This document shows positions 21,839-31,143 of a stretch of DNA of 39,802 bases, one piece after another. The stretch is from Candidatus Ozemibacter sibiricus (lineage in GTDB: Bacteria > Muiribacteriota > Ozemobacteria > Ozemobacterales > Ozemobacteraceae). Position numbers and translations under genes: made by a program. The first letter of the stretch is position 1, and every line of letters begins with the position of its first letter. The DNA is taken from contig QOQW01000035.1 of the NCBI GenBank assembly GCA_003327425.1, forward strand, positions 1 through 39,802. Reading direction: 5' to 3'. The notes under the pieces are model-generated. The model had not been told where the DNA came from and did not search any database. It saw nothing but the letters and a program-made list of their open reading frames with translations.

Positions 21839-24703
21839 TCAGGCCGACGCCGCGCCCTCCGGCATGGCGCCGCAGGTGATCAGCACGATGGTGATATCGT
21901 CCTCCTGCGGCCCGCCCCCGGTCACCTGCCGGTGCCAGGCCAGAATGCGCTCGCACGACGCCTTGGGGTCATCGTCGAGGAGAGGGGTGACGCCGGCCAG
22001 CATGCCGCTGTAGCCGATCGCCTCCCCGCCGCGCACCTTGGCTTCGACCAGCCCGTCGGTGTAGAGCAGGACGCGATCGCCAGTCTGCATCGGCTCTTGC
22101 TGCAGCTCGAACTGGTTCTTCTTCATGCTGCCCAGGGGCAGCGCTTTGCTCTCGAAGAACCGAGGGGCCGCGCCCGCCCGAAACAGGTAGGGGAAGTTGT
22201 GCCCGGCATTGGCATAGGAAAGGACGCCGGTGCGCGGGTCCAGCAGGCCCAGAAAGCAGGTCATCATGCGCCGCCGCTTCAACGTGCGGTAGAACACGCG
22301 ATGGACGTTGCTCAGCAAGACATCGGGCGTCGCATCGATCTCACACTCCCGTTCGACGAGCGCCTTGGCCATGGCCATGACCAGCGCCGCCGGCACGCCA
22401 TGGCCCGACACATCGCCGATGAGCACCAGCAGGCGTCCATCGGGCAGGGTCTGCAGGTCGTAGTAATCCCCTCCCAGCTCGGTCGCCGACGAGGTCATGC
22501 CATAGACCCGGAACGGTCCGCCCCGCACCTCCTGGGTCGGGAACAGGCTCTCCTGGACGATGCGACCGACTTCGAGATCAGACAGGCCCTCCATGACCCG
22601 ATTGAAGGTGGCGGCCAGCTCGCCCAGCTCGTCGGGCTCGCCCGGCGGCACCCGGTGCTGGAACTGACGCTTCTGGATGGCCACCACGCCGGCCGACAGC
22701 TCGCTGATGGGAGTGAGGAACCGCTGCGACAGCAGGAACCCCAGGAACAGACTGATGCCGGCGCTCAAACAGGAGAACACCCACAACTGCCGTTCCATGC
22801 TCTTGATCTCGTCTTCGATCGGTCGTTCGGGAACCATGGCGATCAGGACCTGCCCGGTCAGTTCCTTCGGCTTGATGCCGGTCAGCAGGAACCGCCCGCT
22901 CGGCAGCCGCACGCGGCCGATCGTCGTGGCTTGCCGCAGCAGGACGTCACGCAGGAAGGTCTGCACCTGGTCCCGGTATTTGAAGTCGGCAGGCATCCAT
23001 TCGCGGAACTTGTCGTTGAACGAGATCAGATAGCCGCCAGGCAGCCCCTTCCGGGAATTGACCAGTTCCCGTTTGAGGTAGAGCTTCTCCAGTTCCTGCT
23101 TCCGCCAGTTGGCCATGACCATGTGGGTGAATCGGCGCTTTCGGGAGATCAGCGGATTCACGTAGGTCCAGGTGGAGGCACCCGAGAGGGAGAACTCGAA
23201 GATCCGGCCGAGATTGCGGGTGATCTGGGACACCGGATTCTCGCCGCCGGTGAAGGATTCCAGGAACATGATCGCCGCATCGGTCTTGCCTTTGAAGACA
23301 TCGCGGTTGAGGTTGGCCAGGATCTCACCGGCGACGCTGCCCATCATCCTCCGACCGCGATGGCCCTTGGCCCCGACCTCGGGCTCGGCATCCCAGGCCA
23401 CGTTCCCTCGTTCATCGAACAAGACGAGGTCGGAAGCGAAGAACCGGGCGCAGAACCACTTCATGACCCGGATCGCGCGAGCCCGGGCCCGTTCGGTATC
23501 GAAGCGGCAGGTGCGGAAGATCCGGGTGAAGGTGATTTCCATGCGGCCGCGCATCAACGGGAACTGAGCATCGAACGCCTGCAAGGTCCGCTCCATTTCG
23601 TCATGGGTCTGACGCACCCGGGTGGCATATTTCTGGTTGAGGTAGTCCCAGCCGGCCAGGATGACCACCGCCAGGGGCAGTCCGCTGGCGAAGGCGAACA
23701 GCACGACCAGCCGCCACCGGATGGAGATCGGGAACGGCCGTCCTCCCACCATGACCGAATGGCTGAACACCGCCAGGATCGCGAAGATCGCCAGCCCGAT
23801 CCCGATCAACCACCGCCGATGCCGAGAGAAATCCAGCGCCACCGCGCGCGGGCGGGACGCCCAGAACCGGCCGGTGGTCAGCAGGGGCATGATCGAGAAC
23901 AACCGGCCTCCGACCTGGACATGGGGCCGGTTCGTGCTCTGGAAATGACCGAGCGCGATGGCCAGGGGCCCGGTGGGGGTGGCCACCGCCGCCAGGTCAT
24001 GGACGCCGACCTCCACCCCGAGGCGAGAGCGGTAGCGCATCAGCTGGGCGGCTTGATCGGCCAGGCCGGCCAGCAGCATGCCGGGCGGTTCGGACGCATG
24101 GACGAGCAGGCCGAACTGCCCGGGCTCGCAGATGTAGCCGAAGTAGCGATCGGTCTCGAGCGACGAGACCTTGACGAACGAATGGCGGCGCTGCTCGATG
24201 ATCTGCGGGTTGACGTCGTTCCCGACGAACGCCTTGTAGATGCTCAGCGTCTTCTGGAACCGCTCCCGCAGGACCGGCCGCGGCACGTCCTCGGTGACCA
24301 GGTCGAAGAACTTCTTCACGACGGCCCGCGGCGGATGCCCATCGCTCAACGCCGGGATGACCTGCCCGTGGCCATCGCAGACCGTGAAGCGCAGCACCCC
24401 GGGAAAGCGGGCCCGCAGGGTGCGCATGCCGCGTCGCAACCGAGCGAACCGGTCGGGGCCTGACCCAGCGAGCCGCGTCAGGGCCGACAGCAGGTCGAAC
24501 AGGTAATCGAGGGTGTCTTCCCGGCGGCGCATCCGCAACAGCAACCGGTCGAGGCCATCATAGGCCTTGGCGATCGATTGCGTCTCCTGGATCGTCCAGC
24601 GGGCATTCAGACCATACAGCACGAGCAGGAACGGCAGCGCGAAGAAGGTCAGGCAGGTCAGCGCCCACTTGAGCCGCCGGCCCCAATAATCGAAGGCGAT
24701 CAT
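21839..24703 (-). CDS. Double-sensor membrane PP2C/SpoIIE-type phosphatase
   Basis: A 954-residue Ser/Thr phosphatase of the SpoIIE/RsbU group. Order: TM1 (about 12-32), first extracytoplasmic domain (to about 293), TM2 (about 294-315), short loop, TM3 (about 326-349), second extracytoplasmic domain (to about 635), TM4 (about 636-658), HAMP (about 660-710) and PP2C domain (about 730-950). Phosphatase motifs are present: GGDYYDL, IGDVSGHGVPAAL, YANAGHNFPYLF, LYTDGLVEA and EDDITIVLI, with the metal-binding Asp residues conserved. It should dephosphorylate a STAS protein in response to an outside signal; the STAS gene at 17582 is the nearest candidate. I use the ATG at 24703, which puts TM1 close to the N-terminus; an ATG at 24745 adds 14 residues. 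Neither has a clear ribosome site. Confidence 0.9.
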   Translation of the reverse strand: MIAFDYWGRRLKWALTCLTFFALPFLLVLYGLNARWTIQETQSIAKAYDGLDRLLLRMRRREDTLDYLFDLLSALTRLAGSGPDRFARLRRGMRTLRARFPGVLRFTVCDGHGQVIPALSDGHPPRAVVKKFFDLVTEDVPRPVLRERFQKTLSIYKAFVGNDVNPQIIEQRRHSFVKVSSLETDRYFGYICEPGQFGLLVHASEPPGMLLAGLADQAAQLMRYRSRLGVEVGVHDLAAVATPTGPLAIALGHFQSTNRPHVQVGGRLFSIMPLLTTGRFWASRPRAVALDFSRHRRWLIGIGLAIFAILAVFSHSVMVGGRPFPISIRWRLVVLFAFASGLPLAVVILAGWDYLNQKYATRVRQTHDEMERTLQAFDAQFPLMRGRMEITFTRIFRTCRFDTERARARAIRVMKWFCARFFASDLVLFDERGNVAWDAEPEVGAKGHRGRRMMGSVAGEILANLNRDVFKGKTDAAIMFLESFTGGENPVSQITRNLGRIFEFSLSGASTWTYVNPLISRKRRFTHMVMANWRKQELEKLYLKRELVNSRKGLPGGYLISFNDKFREWMPADFKYRDQVQTFLRDVLLRQATTIGRVRLPSGRFLLTGIKPKELTGQVLIAMVPERPIEDEIKSMERQLWVFSCLSAGISLFLGFLLSQRFLTPISELSAGVVAIQKRQFQHRVPPGEPDELGELAATFNRVMEGLSDLEVGRIVQESLFPTQEVRGGPFRVYGMTSSATELGGDYYDLQTLPDGRLLVLIGDVSGHGVPAALVMAMAKALVERECEIDATPDVLLSNVHRVFYRTLKRRRMMTCFLGLLDPRTGVLSYANAGHNFPYLFRAGAAPRFFESKALPLGSMKKNQFELQQEPMQTGDRVLLYTDGLVEAKVRGGEAIGYSGMLAGVTPLLDDDPKASCERILAWHRQVTGGGPQEDDITIVLITCGAMPEGAASA

Positions 24704-24752
24704 GCCGCGCGCCGCCTGCCGAAGGTGAGCGGGGGAACGCCCCATCCGGCGG

Positions 24753-24796
24753 GGCCGAGGTCACCGCCGGCCGGCCAGACGGCGGCGACCTCGGCC
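24753..24796. repeat. Long GC-rich inverted repeat (16-bp stem)
   Basis: In the 248-nt gap between the phosphatase and aspS, GGCCGAGGTC (24753-24762) pairs perfectly with GACCTCGGCC (24787-24796). After one A/C mismatch the stem continues with CCGCC/GGCGG (24764-24768/24781-24785), leaving a 12-nt loop. No T-run follows on either strand. It may end or process the aspS transcript or act in the phosphatase leader. The rest of the gap is extremely GC-rich and shows no gene. Confidence 0.75.
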
Positions 24797-24951
24797 GCCG
24801 CGCGGCAGACCGCGCCGGCGCCCCGTCCCGGCGCCGCCCGCCGCGGCCGCGCGGGGCCGCTGGTCCGGCCCCGTCCTGCCGCGGGTCCGGCCACGGCCTG
24901 CGTCCCTCCTCTCACCGCTTTCCCCCGTCGTCGATCAGAACAGGGGCGGTC

Positions 24952-26733
24952 TCAGCCTTTCTCGGGCAGGACGATCCGCAGGTGCAGCTCATCGAGCTGC
25001 TTCTGGCTGACCTCGCTGGGAGCGCCCATCAGCAGGTCCTGGGCGTTCTGATTCATCGGGAAGGCGATGACCTCGCGAATGTTGCGCTCGTTGGCCAGCA
25101 GCATGACGATGCGGTCGATGCCGGGCGCGATGCCCCCGTGCGGCGGGGCGCCATAGCGGAAGGCCCGGATCATGCCGCCGAATTTGGTGTCGACGTCGGC
25201 CTTGCTGTAGCCGGCGATGGCGAAGGCCTTGTACATGATCTCGGGTCGATGGTTGCGGATGGCGCCCGAGCTGAGTTCGACCCCGTTGCAGACGAGATCG
25301 TACTGGAACGCCTTGATCTTCAGCGGATCGAGCGTCTCGAGGGCTTCCAGCCCGCCCTGGGGCATCGAGAAGGGGTTGTGGCTGAAGGTGATCTGCCCGG
25401 TCTCGGGGTCTTTCTCGAACATCGGGAAATCGGTGATCCAGACGAACGAGAAGGCATTCTTCTCCCGCAGGTCGAGCAGATCGGCGAGACGGATCCGCAC
25501 CTTGCCGAGCACCACCGAGGCCGGCAGGGGGTCGGCGTCGGCGACGAAGAGCAGGGCGCTGCCCGCCGGGGCGCGCAGGCGGGTCTGCAGGGCCTCCCGC
25601 ATGGCGGGGGGCAACGGCTTGGCCAGGGTGCCCTTGGGCTCGCCCCCGACCGGGAAGAGCAGGGTGGCCAGCCCCTTGGCGCCCTGCTCCTTGGCGAAGG
25701 CTTCGAGGTCGTCGAAGAACTTCCGCGACTTGTCGGCGGCACCAGGCACGCTGAGCGCGCGCACCGCTCCGCCCGCCTCGACCACGCCACGGAAGGCCCG
25801 GAACTCGCCGGCCCCGAAGATGTCCGAGACGTCTTCGATCGGCAGATCGAAGCGCAGATCGGGCTTGTCGGTGCCGTAGCGGCGCATCGCCTCATCGTAG
25901 GGCAGCCGCGGGAAGGGGATGCCGGTGACCTTGGCCGAGGAGAACTCGGTGAAGACGCCGTGCATGACCCGCTCGACCGTGGCGAAGACGTCGTCTTGCG
26001 TGACGAACGACATCTCGAGATCGAGCTGGTAGAACTCGCCGGGCGATCGGTCGGCCCGGGCATCCTCGTCGCGGAAGCAGGGGGCGATCTGAAAATAGCG
26101 GTCGAAACCGGCCACCATCAGCAACTGCTTGAACTGCTGCGGCGCTTGCGGCAGCGCGTAGAATTTCCCGGGGTAGAGGCGGCTGGGCACCAGATAGTCG
26201 CGGGCCCCTTCCGGCGAGCTGCTGGTGAGGATCGGCGTCTGGAACTCATTGAACCCTTCGGCGATCATCCGGCGCCGGATGCTGGCGATGACGCGCGAGC
26301 GCAGCAGGATGTTCTCATGCAGCTTGGGCGTCCGCAGGTCGAGGAAGCGGTAGGTCAGGCGGGTCGCCTCGGGGGTCGTCCCTTCGTCATGCAAGGGGAA
26401 GGGAAGCACATCGGCCGGTCCTTGCAGGGTCACGGCCGCGGCTTCGACCTCGATCTCGCCGGTCGGCATGCGGGGGTTGACATTGCCCTCGCCCCGATGG
26501 CGCACGACGCCATCGACGGTGACCACCGACTCGACGCGGAAGTCCTCGAACGCCTGGTGGACCGGCGTGCCCGGCGGCACCAGGATCTGCGTCAGTCCGT
26601 AGTTGTCGCGCAGGGTGACGAACAGCACGCCGCCCAGGTCGCGTTTGTGCTGGATCCAGCCGCTGAGGCGGACGGTCTGACCGATATGGGTGGCGCGGAG
26701 TTCCCCGCAGGTATGGGTACGATACGGATGCAT
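24952..26733 (-). CDS. aspS: Aspartyl-tRNA synthetase
   Basis: A 593-residue class II synthetase that charges tRNA-Asp (and perhaps tRNA-Asn). N-terminal OB anticodon-binding domain ([17 protein letters not shown]), catalytic core with motif 2 [20 protein letters not shown], the bacterial GAD insertion, and motif 3 [13 protein letters not shown]. The motif-2 loop ([11 protein letters not shown]) and the N-terminus [12 protein letters not shown] resemble alphaproteobacterial-type AspRS more than the E. coli form (RADRQPEFTQ). The start at 26733 fits the family N-terminus; AAAGGG lies about 12 nt upstream. A promoter at 26792-26821 precedes it. Residues tied to tRNA-Asp/Asn discrimination are mixed: Leu in RDLGG (discriminating-like) but Gly in EGNVN where E. 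coli has Lys. Confidence 0.96.
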   Translation of the reverse strand: MHPYRTHTCGELRATHIGQTVRLSGWIQHKRDLGGVLFVTLRDNYGLTQILVPPGTPVHQAFEDFRVESVVTVDGVVRHRGEGNVNPRMPTGEIEVEAAAVTLQGPADVLPFPLHDEGTTPEATRLTYRFLDLRTPKLHENILLRSRVIASIRRRMIAEGFNEFQTPILTSSSPEGARDYLVPSRLYPGKFYALPQAPQQFKQLLMVAGFDRYFQIAPCFRDEDARADRSPGEFYQLDLEMSFVTQDDVFATVERVMHGVFTEFSSAKVTGIPFPRLPYDEAMRRYGTDKPDLRFDLPIEDVSDIFGAGEFRAFRGVVEAGGAVRALSVPGAADKSRKFFDDLEAFAKEQGAKGLATLLFPVGGEPKGTLAKPLPPAMREALQTRLRAPAGSALLFVADADPLPASVVLGKVRIRLADLLDLREKNAFSFVWITDFPMFEKDPETGQITFSHNPFSMPQGGLEALETLDPLKIKAFQYDLVCNGVELSSGAIRNHRPEIMYKAFAIAGYSKADVDTKFGGMIRAFRYGAPPHGGIAPGIDRIVMLLANERNIREVIAFPMNQNAQDLLMGAPSEVSQKQLDELHLRIVLPEKG

Positions 26734-26791
26734 GGCTGGGTGACCCTTTCTCGAGCATGAGATGGAAGGACCGGCGCCGAGGCGCCTGGCC

Positions 26792-26821
26792 AGTGTAGCG
26801 CAGCCGCCCGGAGGTTGGCAA
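26792..26821 (-). promoter_or_regulatory. Promoter of aspS
   Basis: On the minus strand TTGCCA (26821-26816), 18-nt spacer, TACACT (26797-26792). Expected start near 26785, giving a leader of about 50 nt before the aspS ATG. Confidence 0.65.
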
Positions 26822-27101
26822 CGACCGGCGACGACCGCGCCCGAATCGCCACGGCGATCTGGCGCCGAGAGCGCGTCGGCGGCGGGTCCTCGCCCTTGCC
26901 AGCGGCCCGGCCCGCCGTCCCAACGGCGATGATCGCCCGAGCGAAGGACAGCCGCCGCCACGCCGACGCCGATCGCCCAGCCGACGGACGCCGGTTCCCA
27001 GCTTCGGCCGCCGCGGGGAGCACGAGGCGAAGCGGCGCCCCTCACTTCCCTCCGGTGATCGCCGATTGGAACGGGGAGCATGGCCACGCGCTGCCTCGAA
27101 G
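26822..27101. other. GC-rich intergenic stretch without a recognisable gene
   Basis: Between the divergent promoters of aspS and the TPR gene. Open frames exist on both strands but translate to Arg/Ala/Pro-rich sequence with no domain, ribosome site or start signal. I see no tRNA, known RNA or repeat. Confidence 0.6.
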
Positions 27102-27130
27102 TGGAAAACCCCTGCAAATGATGGCAGAAT
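27102..27130 (+). promoter_or_regulatory. Putative promoter of secreted TPR gene
   Basis: TGGAAA (27102-27107), 17-nt spacer, CAGAAT (27125-27130) preceded by an extended -10 TGG. Expected start near 27137, about 30 nt before the chosen ATG. Confidence 0.5.
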
Positions 27131-27167
27131 GAAGCGCGAATCCAGACAACCGGAGAGTGCACGAGCT

Positions 27168-27905
27168 ATGGCGTTCCGATCCGCGTGGAAAGCAGGAATC
27201 CTCCTTCTGTCGTCTTCCCTGCTGGGAATGGCGATTCCTCTGCCCGTGCCCGGAGGGGGCATGGCGAACGCCGCTCCCCCGAGCGATCGACAGATCAAGG
27301 CCTTCGAGACGGCGCAGAACCACCTGAGGAAGGCCCGCGACCTTCGCGACCAAGGCAAGGTGCTGGCGGCCATGGCCGCCTACCGCCAGGCGATCGCCGC
27401 CGATGCCGCCACGCTCGAGGCCTATCTGGAACTCGGCGAACTCTATTCCCTCAACAACCGCCCCCGGCAGGCGGTCGAGGTGCTCGACATCGGCATCGGC
27501 ATGGCCCTCGCCCAGGAGATCGCCGGGCCCGAGATCGGTCGCTATTGCTGTCTCCTGGCCCGCAATCACGAGGCGCTGGGCCGCATGGATCTCGCGGCGG
27601 GCGCCCTGACCAAGGCCGTGAAATACCTTCCCGACGATCCCTTGCCTTTCATCGCGCTCGGCGACATGCAGGCCGGCCGCGGCAGGTACGACCTGGCCGT
27701 CCAGGCCTTCCGGCAGGCGCTCCAGCTCGATCCCGACAATCTCGAGGGCTGGTGGGCCTTCGGCAATGCCGCGCTCAAAGGCCGGCTGCCGACCGCCATG
27801 CAGGAGGCCCAGCGCGGACTGACCGCCCTCGATCCGGCGCAGGGGGCGGCCTACGCCGAACTGATGAAAGCCGCCCTGACAGGGCCTTCCTCCACCCGTC
27901 CCTGA
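27168..27905 (+). CDS. Secreted TPR protein
   Basis: A 245-residue protein: a signal peptide (AGILLLSSSLLGMAIPLPV, possible cleavage at MANAAP) and then five to six TPR units (HLRKARDLRDQGKVLAAMAA, DAATLEAYLELGELYSLNNR, LARNHEALGRMDLAAGALTK, GDMQAGRGRYDLAVQAFRQA, PDNLEGWWAFGNAALKGRLP). Likely a periplasmic protein-binding scaffold. The ATG at 27168 has GGAGAG 10 nt upstream, lies about 30 nt after the predicted transcription start and gives a standard signal peptide; ATG 27129 is an alternative with a 13-residue extension. It sits 73 nt before the diguanylate cyclase gene, which has its own promoter. Specific role unknown. Confidence 0.82.
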   Translation: MAFRSAWKAGILLLSSSLLGMAIPLPVPGGGMANAAPPSDRQIKAFETAQNHLRKARDLRDQGKVLAAMAAYRQAIAADAATLEAYLELGELYSLNNRPRQAVEVLDIGIGMALAQEIAGPEIGRYCCLLARNHEALGRMDLAAGALTKAVKYLPDDPLPFIALGDMQAGRGRYDLAVQAFRQALQLDPDNLEGWWAFGNAALKGRLPTAMQEAQRGLTALDPAQGAAYAELMKAALTGPSSTRP

Positions 27906-27929
27906 GACGTCGAGGCGAGCGCCCGGGAG

Positions 27930-27958
27930 TTGCCACCGACGCCCCCCTGGGCTACCAT
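27930..27958 (+). promoter_or_regulatory. Promoter of diguanylate cyclase/TAXI operon
   Basis: TTGCCA (27930-27935), 17-nt spacer, TACCAT (27953-27958). Expected start near 27965; GGGAGGA (27968-27974) follows as ribosome site 4 nt before the ATG at 27979, giving a very short leader. Confidence 0.6.
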
Positions 27959-27978
27959 GACAGGGTCGGGAGGATCGG

Positions 27979-30087
27979 ATGAGCGACACCTTCGTGATGG
28001 CCCCGCCGCCCCCTGGGGAGAACACCAACGGCGTCCCCGGGCCGGGCGGTTCGCTGTCGCGGCAGATTCCCCTGCGACACCGGATCCAGGTCAAATTCTG
28101 GATGGGGATCCTGCTCGTCTCGATCATTCCTCTGGCGGTGCTGGGGCTGTATGCCTTCGACATCCTGACCCGCATCACCCGTGACCTGCTGATCAAGAGC
28201 AATCTGCAGGCCGTCCAGCAGGTCAAGACGGCGGTCGACCAGGAGGTCAACCTCTACGTCGATCTGATCTCCTTCCTGCGGGCCGATCAACGCCTGGCCG
28301 ACCCGGCCTCGGCCGAAGCCGCCGACGCCTTGCGCCAGATGCACCGCGGGTACGAGTTCATCGAGCGCCTGGTCGTCTGCCGCCGGTCGGGCGAGCTGCT
28401 GGCCCATTCCGCCAAGACCGCCGACGAGATCACCGAGCTGAGCCCGTTCGAACGCCGGGCCCTCGAGCTGGAACGCCCCCTGGTGTTCGGCACCGGCCAT
28501 TTCACCATCAAGACCTGCCTGCCGGGCGACCGCGACGCGCCCTGCCTGATCGCCACCGTCTCCTTCCTCAAGCTGCGCAAGGCGCTCGAAGGCATGGCCT
28601 TCGGCACCTCGCTGCGCTTCTTCCTGGTCACCCGCGAGGGCACCAACATCCTCGACCAGCGGGATTTCCCCGCGGACTTGATCCGGCAGCTGATCGATCA
28701 GCCGTTCGGGGGCTACGACATCAGCCTGGCCGGCGAAGAGGCGCCGACCCAGGTGGCGGTCGTCCTGCCGATCCTGCCGTACGGGCTGCGCCTGATCGTC
28801 ATCCAGGATGCGGGCGAGGTCTACGCCGTGGTCAGCGCCATCAAGCGCAACATCTACCTGGTCATCTTCTCGGTGATGGTGATCGCCTTCCTGGCCGGCA
28901 CCGCCTTCAGCCTGCGCATCACGGCGCCGATCATCGCCATCGCCGACAAGGCCAACCAGATCTCGAGCGGCAACCTGCGGGTCAACATCATCAGCGACCG
29001 CCGCGACGAGATCGGGTTCCTGGCCAATTGCTTCAACCACATGACGACCCGCATCCGGCGCAAGGTCTTCGAACTGAGCGCCATGTTCCGCATCTCCCAG
29101 ATCATCAATCAGGCCGGTCATTACCAGAAGGCCCTCGACGACACCATGACCTACATCGTCACCGCCTTCCTGGCCAAACGGGGCTCGATCCTGCTGGTGG
29201 CCGATGCCGAAGACCGGCTCCAACTGCGCAGCGTGCGCTTCTTCGGCGGTCTCAACCCCACCGGCGAGGAGCCGCGGGAGCGGATCATCCTGCACCTGGG
29301 GGAAGGGCTGGCCGGCCTGGCCATGTCCACCGGCCGCCCCGTGGCGTGCGACGACTGCCGGGCCGACCCCCGGTTCAAACCGTATCCGGCCGATCTCGCC
29401 GAGCTGACGCCGCGTCGCTTGCTGGTGGTCCCGCTGATCGTCCAGGGCAAGGCCGTCGGGGTCATCAATCTGGCCGACCGGGCCGACAATCAGCCGTTCA
29501 GCCTCGACGACCAGGAGGTGCTGCTGGCCATCGCCAACCAGGTCGCGATGTCGATCGACAACGCCAAGCTGCATGAACTGGCGATCACCGACGGCCTGAC
29601 CCAGTTGTACATCCACCGTTTCTTCCAGCTCAAGCTCGACGAAGAGATGAAGCGGGCGAAACGCTACGGCGAACCGTTGTCGCTGCTGCTGTTCGACATC
29701 GACCACTTCAAGCTGTTCAACGACACCTGGGGCCACCAGACCGGCGACCTGGTGCTGCGCGAGACCGCGCGCCTGCTGCGCCATGCCGTGCGCGCCTCCG
29801 ACGTGCCCTGCCGCTACGGCGGCGAGGAGTTCACCGTCATCCTGCCCCATACCACGGCCGAACAGGCGTTCATCTTCGCCGAGCGCCTCCGCGAGAAGGT
29901 GAGCGAGAACCAGATCCTCGCCGGCCAGGACTACGTCACCGTGACGATCAGCATCGGCATCGCCGAGTTCCCGCGCATGGCGTCCGACAAGGCCACGCTG
30001 ATCAAGAAGGCCGACATCGCCCTCTACCAGTGCAAGAAACGGGGGCGCAACTGCACGACCATCTTCGAGGACAGCCTGCATGCGTGA
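27979..30087 (+). CDS. Membrane diguanylate cyclase with HAMP, GAF and GGDEF domains
   Basis: A 702-residue sensor predicted to make cyclic di-GMP from two GTP. Order: cytoplasmic N-terminus, TM1 (about 39-60), an extracytoplasmic sensor of about 230 residues (Cache-like in layout), TM2 (about 290-313), HAMP (about 314-365), GAF (about 375-530, with a CDDCRADPRF segment), then GGDEF (from about 535). The active site is intact (RYGGEEF, GGEEF from 614), and the inhibitory I-site RASD (605-608) lies the canonical five residues upstream, so product feedback is expected. The domain opening DGLTQLYIHRFF is a slight variant of D-x-L-T-x-L-x-N-R. The gene overlaps the TAXI binding-protein gene by 8 nt. 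Confidence 0.95.
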   Translation: MSDTFVMAPPPPGENTNGVPGPGGSLSRQIPLRHRIQVKFWMGILLVSIIPLAVLGLYAFDILTRITRDLLIKSNLQAVQQVKTAVDQEVNLYVDLISFLRADQRLADPASAEAADALRQMHRGYEFIERLVVCRRSGELLAHSAKTADEITELSPFERRALELERPLVFGTGHFTIKTCLPGDRDAPCLIATVSFLKLRKALEGMAFGTSLRFFLVTREGTNILDQRDFPADLIRQLIDQPFGGYDISLAGEEAPTQVAVVLPILPYGLRLIVIQDAGEVYAVVSAIKRNIYLVIFSVMVIAFLAGTAFSLRITAPIIAIADKANQISSGNLRVNIISDRRDEIGFLANCFNHMTTRIRRKVFELSAMFRISQIINQAGHYQKALDDTMTYIVTAFLAKRGSILLVADAEDRLQLRSVRFFGGLNPTGEEPRERIILHLGEGLAGLAMSTGRPVACDDCRADPRFKPYPADLAELTPRRLLVVPLIVQGKAVGVINLADRADNQPFSLDDQEVLLAIANQVAMSIDNAKLHELAITDGLTQLYIHRFFQLKLDEEMKRAKRYGEPLSLLLFDIDHFKLFNDTWGHQTGDLVLRETARLLRHAVRASDVPCRYGGEEFTVILPHTTAEQAFIFAERLREKVSENQILAGQDYVTVTISIGIAEFPRMASDKATLIKKADIALYQCKKRGRNCTTIFEDSLHA

Positions 30088-31111
30088 GCTTCCCCGCCCC
30101 GCCCTGACCGGCTTTCTCCCGCCGCGACCCCTGATCGGCCTGCTGGGGCTGGCGCTCCTGCTGGCTGGCATGGGGTCGGTGGCGGCCCAGGAGGCGAGCC
30201 GCACCTACGACGTCCGGCTGGTCAAGCGATTCTTCTCGATCGGCACCGCCAGCATCAGCGGCATGTACTATCCGCTGGGCAGCGCCATGTCGCGCCTGTT
30301 CAATTCCAACCTCGACGGGATCGTGACCATTCCCGAACCGACCAAGGGCTCGGTCGACAACATCGAGCATCTGCGCCGCGGCGAGATCGCGCTGGCCTTG
30401 GTCCAGAACGATGTGGCCTTCAACGCCTTCCACGGCCGGGGCGCCTACGAAGGGCGTCCGATGCCCACCCTGCGTGTGCTGGCCTCGCTCTACTCCGAGG
30501 TGCTGCACGTGGCCGTGCGCCAGGATGCCGGGCTGCGCACCTTCGACGATCTGCGCGGCAAGGTGCTGGCCATCGGCGAGGAAGGCAGCGGCACCGCCGT
30601 CAATTCCCAGATCATCCTCGAGCAGCTCGGGTTCAAACCCGGCGATTTCACCCCCAGCTACCTGGGCGTCACCAAGGCGATCGCCGCCCTCGAAGGCGGC
30701 TACGTCGATGCCGTCTTCTTCACCGGCGGTCTGCCGTCAGAAGGCTTCGCCCTGCTCGGCCGCCGCCTGCCCATCCGCCTGTTGAGCTTCTCCTCCGAGA
30801 TGCGCCAGAAGGTGATCGCCGCCTATCCTTTCTGGCAGGAAGAGATCATCCCGGCCGGGACCTACCCTGGTCAGACCGCCGACGTGGCGACCGTCGGCCT
30901 GCGCGCGCTGCTCTGCACCACGGCCGGCTTCGATCCCGACCTGGGCGAACGCATGCTGGCGCTGATCTTCGACCAGGCCGCCTATCTGGCCACGATGAGC
31001 CGGGCCGCCGCCGGCCTGCGCCTCGACACCGCCACCAAGGGCGTTCCCCCCGAGATGCTGCACCCGGCCACCCGCCAGTTCTTGGCCGGGCGAGGTTTCC
31101 CTCTTCCCTGA
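30080..31111 (+). CDS. TAXI-family (TRAP-associated) solute-binding protein
   Basis: A 343-residue exported binding protein. Signal peptide (LIGLLGLALLLAGMGSVAAQ) followed by the TAXI start FFSIGTASISGMYYPLGSAM, the repeat-region motif VDNIEHLRRGEIALALVQND and the hinge GEEGSGTAVNSQIILEQLGF. Such proteins usually deliver substrate (often glutamate or other carboxylates) to a TRAP permease. No permease gene is present. Instead the gene overlaps the diguanylate cyclase by 8 nt, so the pair is translationally coupled. It may present ligand to the cyclase's extracytoplasmic domain instead of a transporter; that is inference. Length is normal and the protein appears intact. Confidence 0.92.
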   Translation: MRELPRPALTGFLPPRPLIGLLGLALLLAGMGSVAAQEASRTYDVRLVKRFFSIGTASISGMYYPLGSAMSRLFNSNLDGIVTIPEPTKGSVDNIEHLRRGEIALALVQNDVAFNAFHGRGAYEGRPMPTLRVLASLYSEVLHVAVRQDAGLRTFDDLRGKVLAIGEEGSGTAVNSQIILEQLGFKPGDFTPSYLGVTKAIAALEGGYVDAVFFTGGLPSEGFALLGRRLPIRLLSFSSEMRQKVIAAYPFWQEEIIPAGTYPGQTADVATVGLRALLCTTAGFDPDLGERMLALIFDQAAYLATMSRAAAGLRLDTATKGVPPEMLHPATRQFLAGRGFPLP

Positions 31112-31143
31112 AACATCCCGAGGGATCCTGCCCCGAAGGGAGA

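Noticed and set aside
20615-24463. 1282-codon open frame on the plus strand
   Set aside because: It lies wholly antisense to hrpB and the phosphatase gene, whose conserved motifs prove the minus strand is coding. The product is His/Gln/Arg-rich with no domain, as expected for the opposite frame of GC-rich genes.
26815-27132. 105-codon open frame between aspS and the TPR gene
   Set aside because: Ala/Arg-rich product without domain; it starts on the aspS promoter region and runs past the TPR promoter.
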